Assembly: GCF_003254055.1 (NCBI RefSeq) | Contig: NZ_QKZT01000002.1 | Span: 62,001-126,000 of the forward strand | Source of the DNA: Algoriphagus chordae | GTDB lineage: Bacteria; Bacteroidota; Bacteroidia; Cytophagales; Cyclobacteriaceae | Reading direction: 5' to 3' | DNA: 64,000 bases | Shown: positions 16,994 through 26,615 of the stretch, one piece after another | Position numbering within the stretch: position 1 is the first letter of the stretch | Layout: every line of letters starts with the position of its first letter | The notes under the pieces: model-generated | Databases searched by the model: none | The model's input: the letters and a program-made list of their open reading frames with translations, nothing else | What the model was told of the DNA's origin: nothing | Program-made: the position numbers and the translations under genes

Positions 16994-18447
16994 TACAATT
17001 CTTTTCTTAGTCTAGCAACAGGGATCTGAAGCTGCTCACGATATTTTGCAACAGTTCTTCGCGCGATATTGTATCCTTTTCCGTTTAGCATTTTGACAAG
17101 CTTGTCATCCGATAGTGGCTTCTTTTTATCCTCTGCATCCACCATAGTTTGTAGTACAGATTTCACTTCCCGATTACTCACATCCTCCCCGCTATCTGTA
17201 GCGATACCTTCTGAGAAAAAATACTTCAATGGATAAACGCCGAATTCCGTTTGAATAGCTTTACTATTTGCTACTCTGGATACCGTGGATATATCCATAT
17301 CAATTCGCTCGGCAATATCTTTCAAGATCATCGGCCGGAGATTGGTCTCATCTCCATCAATGAAAAACTCCTTCTGATATTGTAGAATCGCTTCCATAGT
17401 TCTCAAAAGCGTATTCTGTCTCTGCTTGATCGCATCAATAAACCACTTTGCAGCATCCAACTTCTGCTTTACAAAGGTGACCGTCTCCTTTAGTTTCTTG
17501 TCTTTCTTATCACTCTTGTCGTAGGCATCAAACATCTCCGAGTAAGACCTGGAGATTCTCAATTCCGGAGCATTCTTAGAATTTAAGCTGATTTCATATT
17601 TTCCCGCTGTATTAGTGAGCATGAAATCTGGAATTATGTATTGTGTCCTGACCAAGCCATCAGCCACTCCTCCTGGTTTTGGGTTGAGCTTAGTGATCAG
17701 ATTCACAGCATCCTTGGTCTCTTCATCGCTAAGATCACAACGCTTCTGAATCTTTGCATAATGCTTTTTGGTGAATTCATCGAAACAATCATGCATGATT
17801 TTCAAAGCATTCTGCACGGTAGGATCATCTGGATGCTCCTTACGCTCTAGCTGAATAGTGAGACATTCCTGAAGATTCCTAGAAGCTATACCTGCTGGAT
17901 CAAAATTCTGGATTTTTCTCAAAATCTCCTCCAACTCGTCAATATCTGTTTCAATATTTTGGCTGAAAGCCAAGTCATTAATAATTGATTCTAAATCTCG
18001 ACGGATATACCCATCATTCTCAATACTACCAATTAGCTGCTCCCCGATGATCTTTTCCCTATCGTCTAGACGAAGAAAACTCAACTGAGAAACTAACTGA
18101 TCGTGCAGGGAAGATTGACTGGAAATAGGCATTTCGCGATCTTCTTCATCCGCATTATAATTGCCGTCTCCTTGCATTTTATATCCACCGTACTCATCAT
18201 CTAAGTAATCATCGATGTTTACGTCACGCTCTTCTGTGAGAGGCTCCTCTTCGTAGTTATCCTCAAAGTCATCCTCTGTACTTTCTTTTTCCTCAGTTTT
18301 GCCTTCTTCCAGCGCAGGATTAATCTCGAGTTCCTCTTCGATTCGAGTATCTAATTCGGCCGTCGGAACCTGCAACAATTTGATAAATTGTATTTGCTGA
18401 GGTGACAGCTTCTGGGAAAGTGACTGGTTAAGATGTAACTTTTGCAT
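16993..18447 (-). CDS. rpoN: RNA polymerase sigma-54 factor
   Basis: 484 residues. Region I is the Gln/Leu-rich N-terminus (LHLNQSLSQKLSPQQIQFIKLL) that contacts activators; a very acidic region II spans about 45-115; the core-binding region follows; and the RpoN box ARRTVAKYRE lies at about 462-471, with the protein ending 13 residues later. Sigma-54 needs AAA+ activators to open promoters; none is encoded in this window. It diverges from asnS. Confidence 0.95.
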   Translation of the reverse strand: MQKLHLNQSLSQKLSPQQIQFIKLLQVPTAELDTRIEEELEINPALEEGKTEEKESTEDDFEDNYEEEPLTEERDVNIDDYLDDEYGGYKMQGDGNYNADEEDREMPISSQSSLHDQLVSQLSFLRLDDREKIIGEQLIGSIENDGYIRRDLESIINDLAFSQNIETDIDELEEILRKIQNFDPAGIASRNLQECLTIQLERKEHPDDPTVQNALKIMHDCFDEFTKKHYAKIQKRCDLSDEETKDAVNLITKLNPKPGGVADGLVRTQYIIPDFMLTNTAGKYEISLNSKNAPELRISRSYSEMFDAYDKSDKKDKKLKETVTFVKQKLDAAKWFIDAIKQRQNTLLRTMEAILQYQKEFFIDGDETNLRPMILKDIAERIDMDISTVSRVANSKAIQTEFGVYPLKYFFSEGIATDSGEDVSNREVKSVLQTMVDAEDKKKPLSDDKLVKMLNGKGYNIARRTVAKYREQLQIPVARLRKEL

Positions 18448-18626
18448 TCGGTATTGGGTAAAACCTGCTGTTTGGGTTCAAAAAAGGCCTTTTCTCCTGA
18501 AAAAGCCCTTATGCCAAAGTTAGGAAAAACGAGCAATTTTTTGATAAAAAGCTTATTTAATCGTTTTTTTGCATTCCTTTAAATTATTAGCAGGCTTCAA
18601 ATAATCCTGCATTAACAAATCACCAA

Positions 18627-20078
18627 ATGGCATTTAACAAAAGAGTCAAAATCAAGACCATCCTGGATACCCATCCAATTGGATCAGAAGTGACGCTCAT
18701 GGGCTGGGTTCGTACAAAGAGAGGAAACAAAAATGTTTCATTCATTGCACTAAATGACGGCTCCATCATTACGAATTACCAAGTGGTGGCTGACCCAAAT
18801 CTGATTTCTGAAGATATTCTGAAGAAATGTACCACAGGAGCTTGCCTTAAAGTGACCGGAAATGTAGTCGAGTCCCAAGGTGCAGGACAAAGCTCAGAGT
18901 TAAATGCTACTACTATAGAAGTTCTGGGGGAAGCAGATCCTGAAAAATACCCACTGCAACCAAAGAAGCATTCCATGGAGTTCCTTCGGGAAAATGCCCA
19001 TCTGAGAATGAGAACCAATACTTTCAGCGCAGTCTTTAGAGTTAGACATGCCTTGGCATTTGCTGTTCATAAATACTTCAATGATAAAGGCTTTTTCTAC
19101 ATCCATACGCCTATCATCACGGCTTCCGATGCAGAAGGAGCTGGGGAGACCTTCAAAGTCACTACCCTTGATATGAAGAACCCTCCAAAGAATAGCGAGG
19201 GCGCAATAGATTACAAACAGGATTTCTTCGAAAGAGAAACCAACTTGACGGTGTCCGGTCAACTGGAAGGCGAATTGGCAGCTATGGCACTGGCTGACAT
19301 CTATACTTTTGGCCCAACTTTCCGCGCTGAGAATTCAAACACAACTCGTCACTTAGCTGAGTTCTGGATGATCGAACCTGAAATGGCTTTCTATGATGCG
19401 GAAGACAATGCTGACTTGGCAGAAGATTTCTTGAAATATGTGATCCAATATGCATTGGACAATTGTGCTGAAGATCTAGCATTCCTAGATTCAAGGCTTC
19501 AGGAGGAAGAGAAGGTGAAGCCGGCAGATCAGCGAAGTGAGATGGGACTGATTGAAAAGCTGAAATTTGTAGCAGAAAATGAGTTTGTACGCATTAGCTA
19601 TACTGAGGCGATAGATATTCTGAGAAATTCTAAGCCTAACAAGAAAAAGAAATTCTCCTACCTCATTGACGCTTGGGGAGCAGATTTGCAATCTGAGCAC
19701 GAGCGATTCTTGGTAGAAAAACATTTCAAAAAGCCTGTGATACTCTCTGACTATCCAAAAGACATCAAGTCATTCTACATGCGTCAAAATGATGATGGAA
19801 AAACTGTAGCTGCCATGGACATTCTTTTCCCTGGCATAGGTGAAATAGTCGGTGGTTCGCAGCGTGAAGAGCGTATGAATGTACTTACCAAGAGAATGGA
19901 AGAGATGGATATTCCTCAGGACGAAATGTGGTGGTATTTAGACACCAGAAGATTTGGAGCTACACCGCATGCCGGTTTCGGATTAGGCTTTGAGCGAATG
20001 GTGCTCTTCGTCACTGGAATGGGAAATATCAGGGATGTGATAGCATTCCCTCGAACTCCAGGAAATGCAGAGTTTTAA
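18627..20078 (+). CDS. asnS: Asparagine-tRNA ligase
   Basis: 483 residues. An N-terminal OB-fold anticodon-binding domain ([25 protein letters not shown], shortened here in quotation to its core [13 protein letters not shown]) is followed by the class II catalytic core: motif 2 [20 protein letters not shown] and motif 3 [15 protein letters not shown] near the end. The [12 protein letters not shown] segment is typical of AsnRS rather than AspRS. An insertion of about 60 residues between motif 1 and motif 2 ([19 protein letters not shown]) is shared with other Bacteroidota AsnRS. A terminator follows. Confidence 0.95.
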   Translation: MAFNKRVKIKTILDTHPIGSEVTLMGWVRTKRGNKNVSFIALNDGSIITNYQVVADPNLISEDILKKCTTGACLKVTGNVVESQGAGQSSELNATTIEVLGEADPEKYPLQPKKHSMEFLRENAHLRMRTNTFSAVFRVRHALAFAVHKYFNDKGFFYIHTPIITASDAEGAGETFKVTTLDMKNPPKNSEGAIDYKQDFFERETNLTVSGQLEGELAAMALADIYTFGPTFRAENSNTTRHLAEFWMIEPEMAFYDAEDNADLAEDFLKYVIQYALDNCAEDLAFLDSRLQEEEKVKPADQRSEMGLIEKLKFVAENEFVRISYTEAIDILRNSKPNKKKKFSYLIDAWGADLQSEHERFLVEKHFKKPVILSDYPKDIKSFYMRQNDDGKTVAAMDILFPGIGEIVGGSQREERMNVLTKRMEEMDIPQDEMWWYLDTRRFGATPHAGFGLGFERMVLFVTGMGNIRDVIAFPRTPGNAEF

Positions 20079-20086
20079 AAGCTGTA

Positions 20087-20116
20087 AATCCCCGGCAGAA
20101 ATGTCGGGGATTTTTT
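20087..20116 (+). terminator. Intrinsic terminator of asnS
   Basis: 11-bp stem (AATCCCCGGCA at 20087-20097 with TGTCGGGGATT at 20102-20112, one G-T pair), GAAA tetraloop, then a T run. Confidence 0.9.
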
Positions 20117-20140
20117 ATGGCCAATTTTTTCATGAAAACA

Positions 20141-20171
20141 TCGGTCACCGGTCTTCGGGCTTCGGTCTCCC
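20141..20171. repeat. Short heptad-like GGTCTTC repeat
   Basis: Tandem imperfect CGGTCTTC words (TCGGTCACC, GGTCTTCGG, GCTTCGGTCTCC) between asnS and the MFS gene. A related GTCTTCT array lies at 45815-45848. Looks like a degenerate microsatellite. Confidence 0.5.
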
Positions 20172-20227
20172 AGCCTGTACAACAGCACGAACAAACCTAT
20201 TGACATCATTGAGGGTAATTAAAAGGT

Positions 20228-21415
20228 TTAACTCACGACTTTAATTCTCATGGCTAGCGGAATACATAGCAAGCTAAATGCAATGGCGATATAACCGACC
20301 ACATTGAAGTTGGTCAGCTCCCCAGCTGCATTCTCTCCAATTATTATTCCTGCAAGAAGAGATGCTACACCTGTAGCTAATTGCTGCACAGCTGAGTTGA
20401 AACTGAGAAAGCTCCCTCTGTTTTCTGGTTTGGCAGTTCCAGTGACTATCGCAGCAGCTGGCACATATCGGCCATTAGATGTCACAAAAAACATCGTAGA
20501 AACCATCAGCACAAAAGGAATAGGCGTTACCCCTAAATGCGTAATGATTGCAATAGGAACCACATTCAGTAGCATGAAAATGATAAAGATCTTCTGCTTA
20601 CCATACTTATCAGAAAGCTTCCCTACCCAGGGCGATGTGAAAATCGTAAATGCTCCACCCGCCATGTAGATGTAAGTAAGTTGTAGCTCAGTAAACCCAA
20701 CATTTGCCACAGTATATGGACTCAAAAAAGGGATAATCATAAACTGGCCAAACATCATCATTACAGAAAGAGTAATCGCTCTCATCTGATTGGAATCACT
20801 TGTAACTCTTCGAATCACTACCAGCGGACTAGGTCTTATGACATCATTTCTCAAATGATCTCTGATAGTTGGAATGAATCTGACAATCATCCCAAGGCTT
20901 AAGACTGATAGTCCTGTAAGGATGAAAAATGGCGTATGCCAGTCTGATAAACTTGCGAGAAACAAACCCAAGGGAACGCCGAGAACTGAAGCCACAGAGA
21001 ATGCCGCCATCACCAAGCCCATAGCTCTACCACGTCTGGAATCAGGAATCACATCTCCTATAATAGCCAGAATCAATGCAGAGGTCAATCCTCCAAAAAT
21101 GCCTGAGACCACTCTTGCAGCCAAGAGAACTGGATAGCTTGGAGATAAAGCACAGCCCAAAGTGGCAATCGCAAAGCCTACATATACCCACACCAGTATT
21201 TTCTTACGGTCAAATCGATCCAATATAAATGCTCCAAAGAAGCTAGAAGTCCCCGCACTGAAGGTATAGCAAGACACCAATAGCCCAAACTCACGAGGTG
21301 AAATCTCAAAGATCCTCATGAGCTGAGGTCCTAAGGGCATCAAAATCATGAAGTCAACAATGTGAATAAAATTGATGGCAGCCAGCGTCCAAAGTAAAAA
21401 CTTCTCGTTGTTCAT
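20228..21415 (-). CDS. MFS transporter, DHA1-like
   Basis: 395 residues, about twelve membrane helices. The loop 2-3 motif of the major facilitator family is present as GAFILDRFDRKKIL (about 60-73) and its counterpart in the second half as GKLSDKYGKQK (about 262-272). Similar proteins are drug or sugar effluxers such as Bcr/AraJ relatives; the substrate here is unknown. Upstream lies the NAD(P)HX repair gene in the same direction with 63 bp between. Confidence 0.85.
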   Translation of the reverse strand: MNNEKFLLWTLAAINFIHIVDFMILMPLGPQLMRIFEISPREFGLLVSCYTFSAGTSSFFGAFILDRFDRKKILVWVYVGFAIATLGCALSPSYPVLLAARVVSGIFGGLTSALILAIIGDVIPDSRRGRAMGLVMAAFSVASVLGVPLGLFLASLSDWHTPFFILTGLSVLSLGMIVRFIPTIRDHLRNDVIRPSPLVVIRRVTSDSNQMRAITLSVMMMFGQFMIIPFLSPYTVANVGFTELQLTYIYMAGGAFTIFTSPWVGKLSDKYGKQKIFIIFMLLNVVPIAIITHLGVTPIPFVLMVSTMFFVTSNGRYVPAAAIVTGTAKPENRGSFLSFNSAVQQLATGVASLLAGIIIGENAAGELTNFNVVGYIAIAFSLLCIPLAMRIKVVS

Positions 21416-21478
21416 AGCAAAAAATGGATAGATATCAAACCTCAGGCATAGCGATATACTTTGCCGAGGAACAAAGAA

Positions 21479-22948
21479 TTAGGAAATATCTAACTGAATG
21501 TAGGTCTCTGAGATTGCCTCAATAATATCACTAGCTATCATAGATCTACGCTTGGATTTGGAAGCAATTTCTCCCGCTAAACCATGATGAAACACACCAC
21601 ATAATGCAGCATTTTCAGCTGCATAGCCCATTCCTAAATAAGACGTGATCATTCCAGTAAGTACATCACCGGATCCTCCAGTTGCCATGTATTTATTGCC
21701 AGTAGAATTAACTACCTGCCTTCCATCTGGCATACTAACAACTGTATTAGCACCTTTCAACACCAAGATCAATTCATTATCAAGCGCAAACTTTTTGGCA
21801 AGCTTAAGCCTCTCCAGATGATTAATAGCCTTTCCAACCAATCTAGTAAATTCACCAATATGAGGTGTAAGCACTGAATTCTTTGGTACCAAGGGTAATA
21901 AATCAGGATTCCTCGCCAACAGGTTCAGCCCATCAGCGTCAATTACTATTGGCTTTTTGAAATCATTTAAAAACTGCCTGAATAACCTAGCCCTATTTTC
22001 TGTTCCCCAACCTGGGCCTATCCCCACAGCATCATAAAACTCAGGATTTGGAATCAATCCCCAAGATGCCATCGCCTCTGGTACTGCCGTTTGAATAATG
22101 ATTCGCTCAGAATCCTCCATGTGGCAGGTTACCAAACCTGAGCCTGTACGCAGTGCACTTTTAGAACAAAGAATAAGCGCCCCCATCTTGCCCGGGCTTC
22201 CTCCTACTAGCAGGATTTTACCCATATCCCCTTTATAGCTAAACCTATTAAATGTCTTGTGCAAAGTGGCTATATCTTTGGCTTCGAGATAATACAAGGA
22301 GCTATCAAAGTCCCTGTATGCCTCTTCTAGTAAACCAAATTTGAGTACGATCATCTCCCCTACATACTCAGCATGTTCGGGTAAAATCAAGGAAAGCTTA
22401 GGGAATCCAAAACTGATCGTATAATCAGCCTTCACCGCTTGCTCTTTAGTGACTTCATCAGATGGCAATCCAGAGGGAACATCTATACTTAAAACAGTGC
22501 CCTTAAACTCATTTAACTTATGGATAATCTCGAGAGCAGCGGATCTAAGTTCCCCTTTCAAGCCAACGCCCAGAAAGGCATCAATAAGAATTCCATTTTG
22601 GGGAAATAACCAATTTTCAAAGTCTAAGACCTGAATTGATTGGGGAAGCCTATTGAAGTTCAAAAGAGCGTCCGAACTGAGTTTATCAAGCGACTCAAAG
22701 CACTTCAGGATAGTAACTGAAAAGGAATGCTCGGTCAATAGCCTAGCTATAGCTAAGCCATCACCCCCATTATTGCCTCCGCCCACAGCGATATGAATAC
22801 TGTGCTCAGAAGAAAATGACTGATCTAGAAACCAATGCACAAAGGCTTTGGAAGCATCCTCCATTAGCTCATGGCTACTTTGTCCACTCAATTTCAAATG
22901 CTGCTTGTCGAGCTCCTTCACTTGAACTCCAGATAGTATTTTTTGCAT
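21479..22948 (-). CDS. nnr: Bifunctional NAD(P)H-hydrate epimerase / ADP-dependent dehydratase
   Basis: 489 residues with two fused domains. The N-terminal YjeF epimerase part (about 1-215) holds GGGNNGGDGLAIARL at about 55-69; the C-terminal ribokinase-like dehydratase (about 220-489) holds GIGPGWG, VIDADGLN, LTPHIGEF and the nucleotide-binding GSGDVLTGMI. Together they repair the hydrated, useless forms of NADH and NADPH. The fused form is standard in bacteria. Its start lies 2 bp after the stop of the UMF1-type MFS gene, so the two are co-transcribed. Confidence 0.94.
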   Translation of the reverse strand: MQKILSGVQVKELDKQHLKLSGQSSHELMEDASKAFVHWFLDQSFSSEHSIHIAVGGGNNGGDGLAIARLLTEHSFSVTILKCFESLDKLSSDALLNFNRLPQSIQVLDFENWLFPQNGILIDAFLGVGLKGELRSAALEIIHKLNEFKGTVLSIDVPSGLPSDEVTKEQAVKADYTISFGFPKLSLILPEHAEYVGEMIVLKFGLLEEAYRDFDSSLYYLEAKDIATLHKTFNRFSYKGDMGKILLVGGSPGKMGALILCSKSALRTGSGLVTCHMEDSERIIIQTAVPEAMASWGLIPNPEFYDAVGIGPGWGTENRARLFRQFLNDFKKPIVIDADGLNLLARNPDLLPLVPKNSVLTPHIGEFTRLVGKAINHLERLKLAKKFALDNELILVLKGANTVVSMPDGRQVVNSTGNKYMATGGSGDVLTGMITSYLGMGYAAENAALCGVFHHGLAGEIASKSKRRSMIASDIIEAISETYIQLDIS

Positions 22949-22950
22949 AA

Positions 22951-24264
22951 TTATGCCCTTTCAGTATCTAAGCCTTTTTTAGGGATAGTTACTAAAAGTA
23001 GGAAACCTAAGCCAACAAGAAAAAATATACCTAGGGAAAGAGCAGAGTTTCTCATACTACCAGTGATTTGCTCTATGAAGCCATAGGAGAAAGTACCAAG
23101 AACAATGGCGAGCTTCTCCGTCACATCATAGAAGCTAAAATAAGAAGCATGATCAGTAGAGCTTCTCGGGATCAATTTAGAAAAAGTAGATCTAGACAAA
23201 GATTGAATACCTCCCATCACTAATCCTACTACAAAAGCCAAGGCAAAGAATTCATACACAGAATATACATAGTAAGCTCCTGCACATATCCCCACCCATA
23301 TCAGGACCATGATCACCAAACTTTGTTTGTTCCCAAACTTTTTGGAGATAAAAGCAAAGAAGTAGCTTCCTGCAATGGCTACTATCTGAATAATCAGGAT
23401 AGTCATGATCAACTGATCACCAGGCAATCCCAGCTCCTTATCACCAAAGGTAGCTGCCAAGTACATTACTGTTTGCACTCCCATAGAGTAAAAGAAGAAG
23501 GATGCCAAGAAGCGATACATCACTGTAATTTGCTTGACCTCATTCCACACTTTTCTAATCTCATGATAGCCTTTCAGCAAAAACTCTTTTTTGATATCCT
23601 TCCCAAAAGGATTATGAGGAAGGACTCTAAATGGAATCTGCGAGAAGCCAGCCCACCACAGACCAGTAATCAAAAACGAAAGCCGTGCAGCCATCCCGTC
23701 ATCAGATAGCATAAACCAAGAAGGAAACTGGATCATGAGCAAATTGATCACCAGAAGAATGACACTACCGATATAACCTAGCGCAAACCCCTTTGCACTG
23801 AGTAGATCATACTTATCTGGAGTGGTAATCTCTGGCAAGTAGGCATTGTAAAAGACTATACTCCCAGCATAGCCTACACTTGCAAGCACAGAGAAGCAAA
23901 TACCCCATTCCAAGTTATTCCCATCAAAAAAGAAAAGCGCAATACAGGATAAGGAACCAAGGTAGGCAAAGAACTTCATAAACTGAAGCTTCTTACCACT
24001 TGCATCAGCTATTCCAGAAAGTATTGGTGATATCAGAGCAATGATCAGGAATGAAAAGGATATGGAATAGGAATACAAAACCGTATTGACGATCTCAAAC
24101 CCAAAAAAGTCAACCGTATCATTGGCATTTAGTCCTTTTGTGACACTATTAAAGTAAACAGGGAAAATGGTAGAAGTGATGACTAGACTATAAACAGAAT
24201 TTGCCCAGTCGTACATCGCCCAAGCATTTTGGACCTTCTTAGTGTTTTTAAGTGATGCTAGCAT
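22951..24264 (-). CDS. MFS transporter, UMF1/Atg22-like family
   Basis: 437 residues, about eleven to twelve membrane helices. It carries the family's characteristic start (NAWAMYDWANSVYSLVITST at about 13-32), LSGIADASGKKLQFM in loop 2-3, and a late GLVMGGIQSLSRSTFSKLIP motif. UMF1 relatives include the yeast vacuolar effluxer Atg22; bacterial substrates are unknown, with amino acids suggested. It heads the pair with nnr. A terminator separates it from exbD upstream. Confidence 0.85.
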   Translation of the reverse strand: MLASLKNTKKVQNAWAMYDWANSVYSLVITSTIFPVYFNSVTKGLNANDTVDFFGFEIVNTVLYSYSISFSFLIIALISPILSGIADASGKKLQFMKFFAYLGSLSCIALFFFDGNNLEWGICFSVLASVGYAGSIVFYNAYLPEITTPDKYDLLSAKGFALGYIGSVILLVINLLMIQFPSWFMLSDDGMAARLSFLITGLWWAGFSQIPFRVLPHNPFGKDIKKEFLLKGYHEIRKVWNEVKQITVMYRFLASFFFYSMGVQTVMYLAATFGDKELGLPGDQLIMTILIIQIVAIAGSYFFAFISKKFGNKQSLVIMVLIWVGICAGAYYVYSVYEFFALAFVVGLVMGGIQSLSRSTFSKLIPRSSTDHASYFSFYDVTEKLAIVLGTFSYGFIEQITGSMRNSALSLGIFFLVGLGFLLLVTIPKKGLDTERA

Positions 24265-24273
24265 AACAGGAAA

Positions 24274-24305
24274 TAAAAAAAGCTATCCCAATCTGGGATA
24301 GCTTT
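24274..24305 (-). terminator. Intrinsic terminator of the exb operon
   Basis: 10-bp perfect stem (AGCTATCCCA at 24281-24290 with TGGGATAGCT at 24294-24303), three-base loop, and a T run on the minus strand (A run at 24275-24280). Confidence 0.9.
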
Positions 24306-24325
24306 CACATCAATTTAATGATCTA

Positions 24326-24787
24326 TTACTTTTGAACTTTGCCTATTGAAGCATAAAGAATTCTTCTTGCATCAGCTTCTCTCAGTTCAGTCTGAACATC
24401 AGAGATAGGGCCCATTTTTACATCTCTATCAGCTTTCATGGATATAGTGATCAATCCACGATCGGCTTCAGGAAGTAAATCACGCTCTTGGTTTACCCAC
24501 TGAACAATGTCAGGAGTATTCAATAACGCATCATTTGCCTGTACTCTTGGCTCAGTACCATAAAGGGCTGTATTCTTAGGCTTTCCAATGAAAATATAAG
24601 AAATAAGCGTCTTCTTCTGAAGTTTCTGAAGCTGTGTAGCTGCAGGAATCTTTTGCTCAACCAATATCTCTTGCTCTCTCAACACGGTAGTTACCATGAA
24701 GAAGAACAGAAGCATAAAGATAATATCCGGTAAAGCTGAGGTAGGTATATTTACGTCTGCTTTTGTTTTCTTTCCAAACTTTGCCAT
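24326..24787 (-). CDS. exbD: ExbD/TolR family biopolymer transport protein
   Basis: 153 residues: short cytosolic N-terminus (KFGKKTKADVNIPTSALPD), one membrane helix (IIFMLLFFFMVTTVL at about 22-36) with the functionally important Asp at its start (ALPDIIF), then a periplasmic domain. ExbD couples the proton gradient through ExbB to TonB. It is the last gene of the exbB-X-exbD-exbD set and starts 1 bp after the stop of the preceding exbD. Confidence 0.9.
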   Translation of the reverse strand: MAKFGKKTKADVNIPTSALPDIIFMLLFFFMVTTVLREQEILVEQKIPAATQLQKLQKKTLISYIFIGKPKNTALYGTEPRVQANDALLNTPDIVQWVNQERDLLPEADRGLITISMKADRDVKMGPISDVQTELREADARRILYASIGKVQK

Positions 24788-24788
24788 A

Positions 24789-25424
24789 TCAATTACCTCC
24801 TATTTTATTAGGTTCTGCGATAGAAATCGCCATAGGGATTCCTTCTTTTCCTCGATCTTGAAGACTTGTTTCAGCATCGTTTTTACCAGTCAAGGCTCTA
24901 TACTCATCCGTGCTAAGATTAACTCTTTGAGCATAAATATCGAAATATGCCTTCTTAGTCAAATCAAATACTTCAAGGTATTTATCATAACTAGTTCCTC
25001 GGTCAGTCTTAATAGATACAACTGCCTCTCCTGGATCATCAGATGAATCAGGGTTTCTAGCTGCCAAAGCTTTCACTGATGCAGGTAGTGAGTTATACAA
25101 GGCAATACCTTCTTCGTCTGGTGAACCAAAGTTCATAATGAACGCCTTCACATCTTCGTCTAGTCCTTCTGGACTTTCTCTGAATTCTCCTTCAACCAAC
25201 AACTGATCGTTAGCATTCAAAAGAATCGTGAAGATGTTTCTCTCATTCAAATCAATCTTTGGAGGAGGGTTGTTTGGATCTAGCTTCGGAGGCAAGATAT
25301 TCAAGATACCCTTATCCGATGCGATCGTAGTGGTGACGAGAAAGAAGATCAGTAGCAGGAAAGCAATATCTGCCATAGAGCCTGCATTGACCTCCGTACT
25401 CATTCTATTTTTCTTTCTAGCCAT
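24789..25424 (-). CDS. exbD: ExbD/TolR family protein, long form
   Basis: 211 residues. Basic N-terminus ARKKNRMSTEVNAGSMAD, with the conserved Asp at about residue 19 entering the single helix IAFLLLIFFLVTTTI. The periplasmic part is about 60 residues longer than in the neighbouring ExbD, with a Pro/Asp-rich linker (PPKLDPNNPPPKIDL) and an acidic insert (about 75-135). Having two unequal ExbD proteins beside one ExbB is usual in Bacteroidota and suggests a hetero-dimeric ExbD. Confidence 0.9.
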   Translation of the reverse strand: MARKKNRMSTEVNAGSMADIAFLLLIFFLVTTTIASDKGILNILPPKLDPNNPPPKIDLNERNIFTILLNANDQLLVEGEFRESPEGLDEDVKAFIMNFGSPDEEGIALYNSLPASVKALAARNPDSSDDPGEAVVSIKTDRGTSYDKYLEVFDLTKKAYFDIYAQRVNLSTDEYRALTGKNDAETSLQDRGKEGIPMAISIAEPNKIGGN

Positions 25425-25425
25425 A

Positions 25426-25755
25426 TTACTTTATCGCTTTAGTCACTTCTGTCAATACGATACTTCCAAGAGCAACGATTGCAAGAATGTAAGTGGTGAT
25501 AAGCATTCCACCTACCAACTGAGATCCGCCAGGAGTCAGGTTGAAAGGAGAAGCTTCAAATTTAGGAAGTACTTCATTGCTAGAAATAGAATAGGCAATG
25601 AAGAACAATACAACTATACCGACAATTCCCACCGCAGTTTTGAGCAAGCTTTTTGGATTATCCAAAGACTTGATCAATGGCATTAATATTGCCACTACAG
25701 CTCCAACTCCGATTAGGATGTAACTTCCGTATAATAAGATGTCATAAGTATCCAT
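25426..25755 (-). CDS. Small membrane protein of the exb operon
   Basis: 109 residues with three predicted helices (about 8-28, 40-60 and 78-100). It lies 53 bp after exbB and its stop is 1 bp before the long exbD, so it is part of the operon. I recognise no named domain; similar small membrane proteins occupy this position in other Bacteroidota. A structural role in the ExbB-ExbD complex is inference from position only. Confidence 0.8.
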   Translation of the reverse strand: MDTYDILLYGSYILIGVGAVVAILMPLIKSLDNPKSLLKTAVGIVGIVVLFFIAYSISSNEVLPKFEASPFNLTPGGSQLVGGMLITTYILAIVALGSIVLTEVTKAIK

Positions 25756-25808
25756 AATGTAGTTTTTCTTTGAGGTTAATAAATATTAAAGTAGTACAAG
25801 CTGACGGC

Positions 25809-26615
25809 TTACTTGCCAGTCAATTTGTGCTTAACCAAGATATCAACCAATGAGATAGAAGCATCTTCCATGTCATTAACCAAAGAATCAATTTTAGCTA
25901 CACAATAGTTGTAGAACAACTGAAGGATAATCGCAACGATCAAACCAGCAACTGTGGTCAAAAGGGCGATCTTGATACCACCTGCTACTAGAGAAGGAGA
26001 GATATCACCAGCAGCTTCAATAGAATCAAAGGCACCAATCATACCGATTACTGTACCCATGAATCCTAACATTGGAGCTAGGGAGATGAATAGAGAGATC
26101 CAAATAAGACCTTTTTCTAATCTACCCATTTCTACAGAACCGTAAGCAATAATAGATTTCTCTACCATTTCGATTCCTTCAGAGTATCTCATCAAACCTT
26201 GTGTAAAGATAGATGCGACTGGGCCTTTAGTACTTTTAGTAAGGTCCTTAGCAGCTTCTATCCCTCCAGTTTCAAGAGCATCCTCTACTTTGATCAACAA
26301 TTTCTTGGTGTTGGTCGTAGAAAGATTCAGGGTGATGATTCTTTCCAAAGCAACCGCTAGACCCAAGATCAAACAGATCAATACTGGAGTCATGTAAAGA
26401 GGATCACCTTCGATGAACTTCTCTTTTACAACTTGGTGGAAACTTTGCTCCTCTGCGACGATTTCATCATCTACAATGGTGGGAGATGCAGCAGGCTGAA
26501 CTGCTACTGGGGTTGTTTCTTCTTGTGCTGCAGTCTCTTCTGCGTCTTGTGCGTTAGCAAAAACAGGTGCGAATAGGATGCCTGCAAGCATGAACAAAGC
26601 GATTAACTTTCTCAT
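25809..26615 (-). CDS. exbB: MotA/TolQ/ExbB proton channel family protein
   Basis: 268 residues. A signal-like helix (LIALFMLAGILFAPVFANA) and an Ala/Glu/Pro-rich periplasmic segment (about 23-65) precede the canonical three-helix ExbB body. The long cytosolic loop between the first and second body helices ends in the family motif GLIWISLFISLAPMLGFMGT, and the last helix contains ALLTTVAGLIVAIILQLFYN. It forms the proton channel that powers TonB-dependent receptors. It is first in its operon. Confidence 0.92.
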   Translation of the reverse strand: MRKLIALFMLAGILFAPVFANAQDAEETAAQEETTPVAVQPAASPTIVDDEIVAEEQSFHQVVKEKFIEGDPLYMTPVLICLILGLAVALERIITLNLSTTNTKKLLIKVEDALETGGIEAAKDLTKSTKGPVASIFTQGLMRYSEGIEMVEKSIIAYGSVEMGRLEKGLIWISLFISLAPMLGFMGTVIGMIGAFDSIEAAGDISPSLVAGGIKIALLTTVAGLIVAIILQLFYNYCVAKIDSLVNDMEDASISLVDILVKHKLTGK

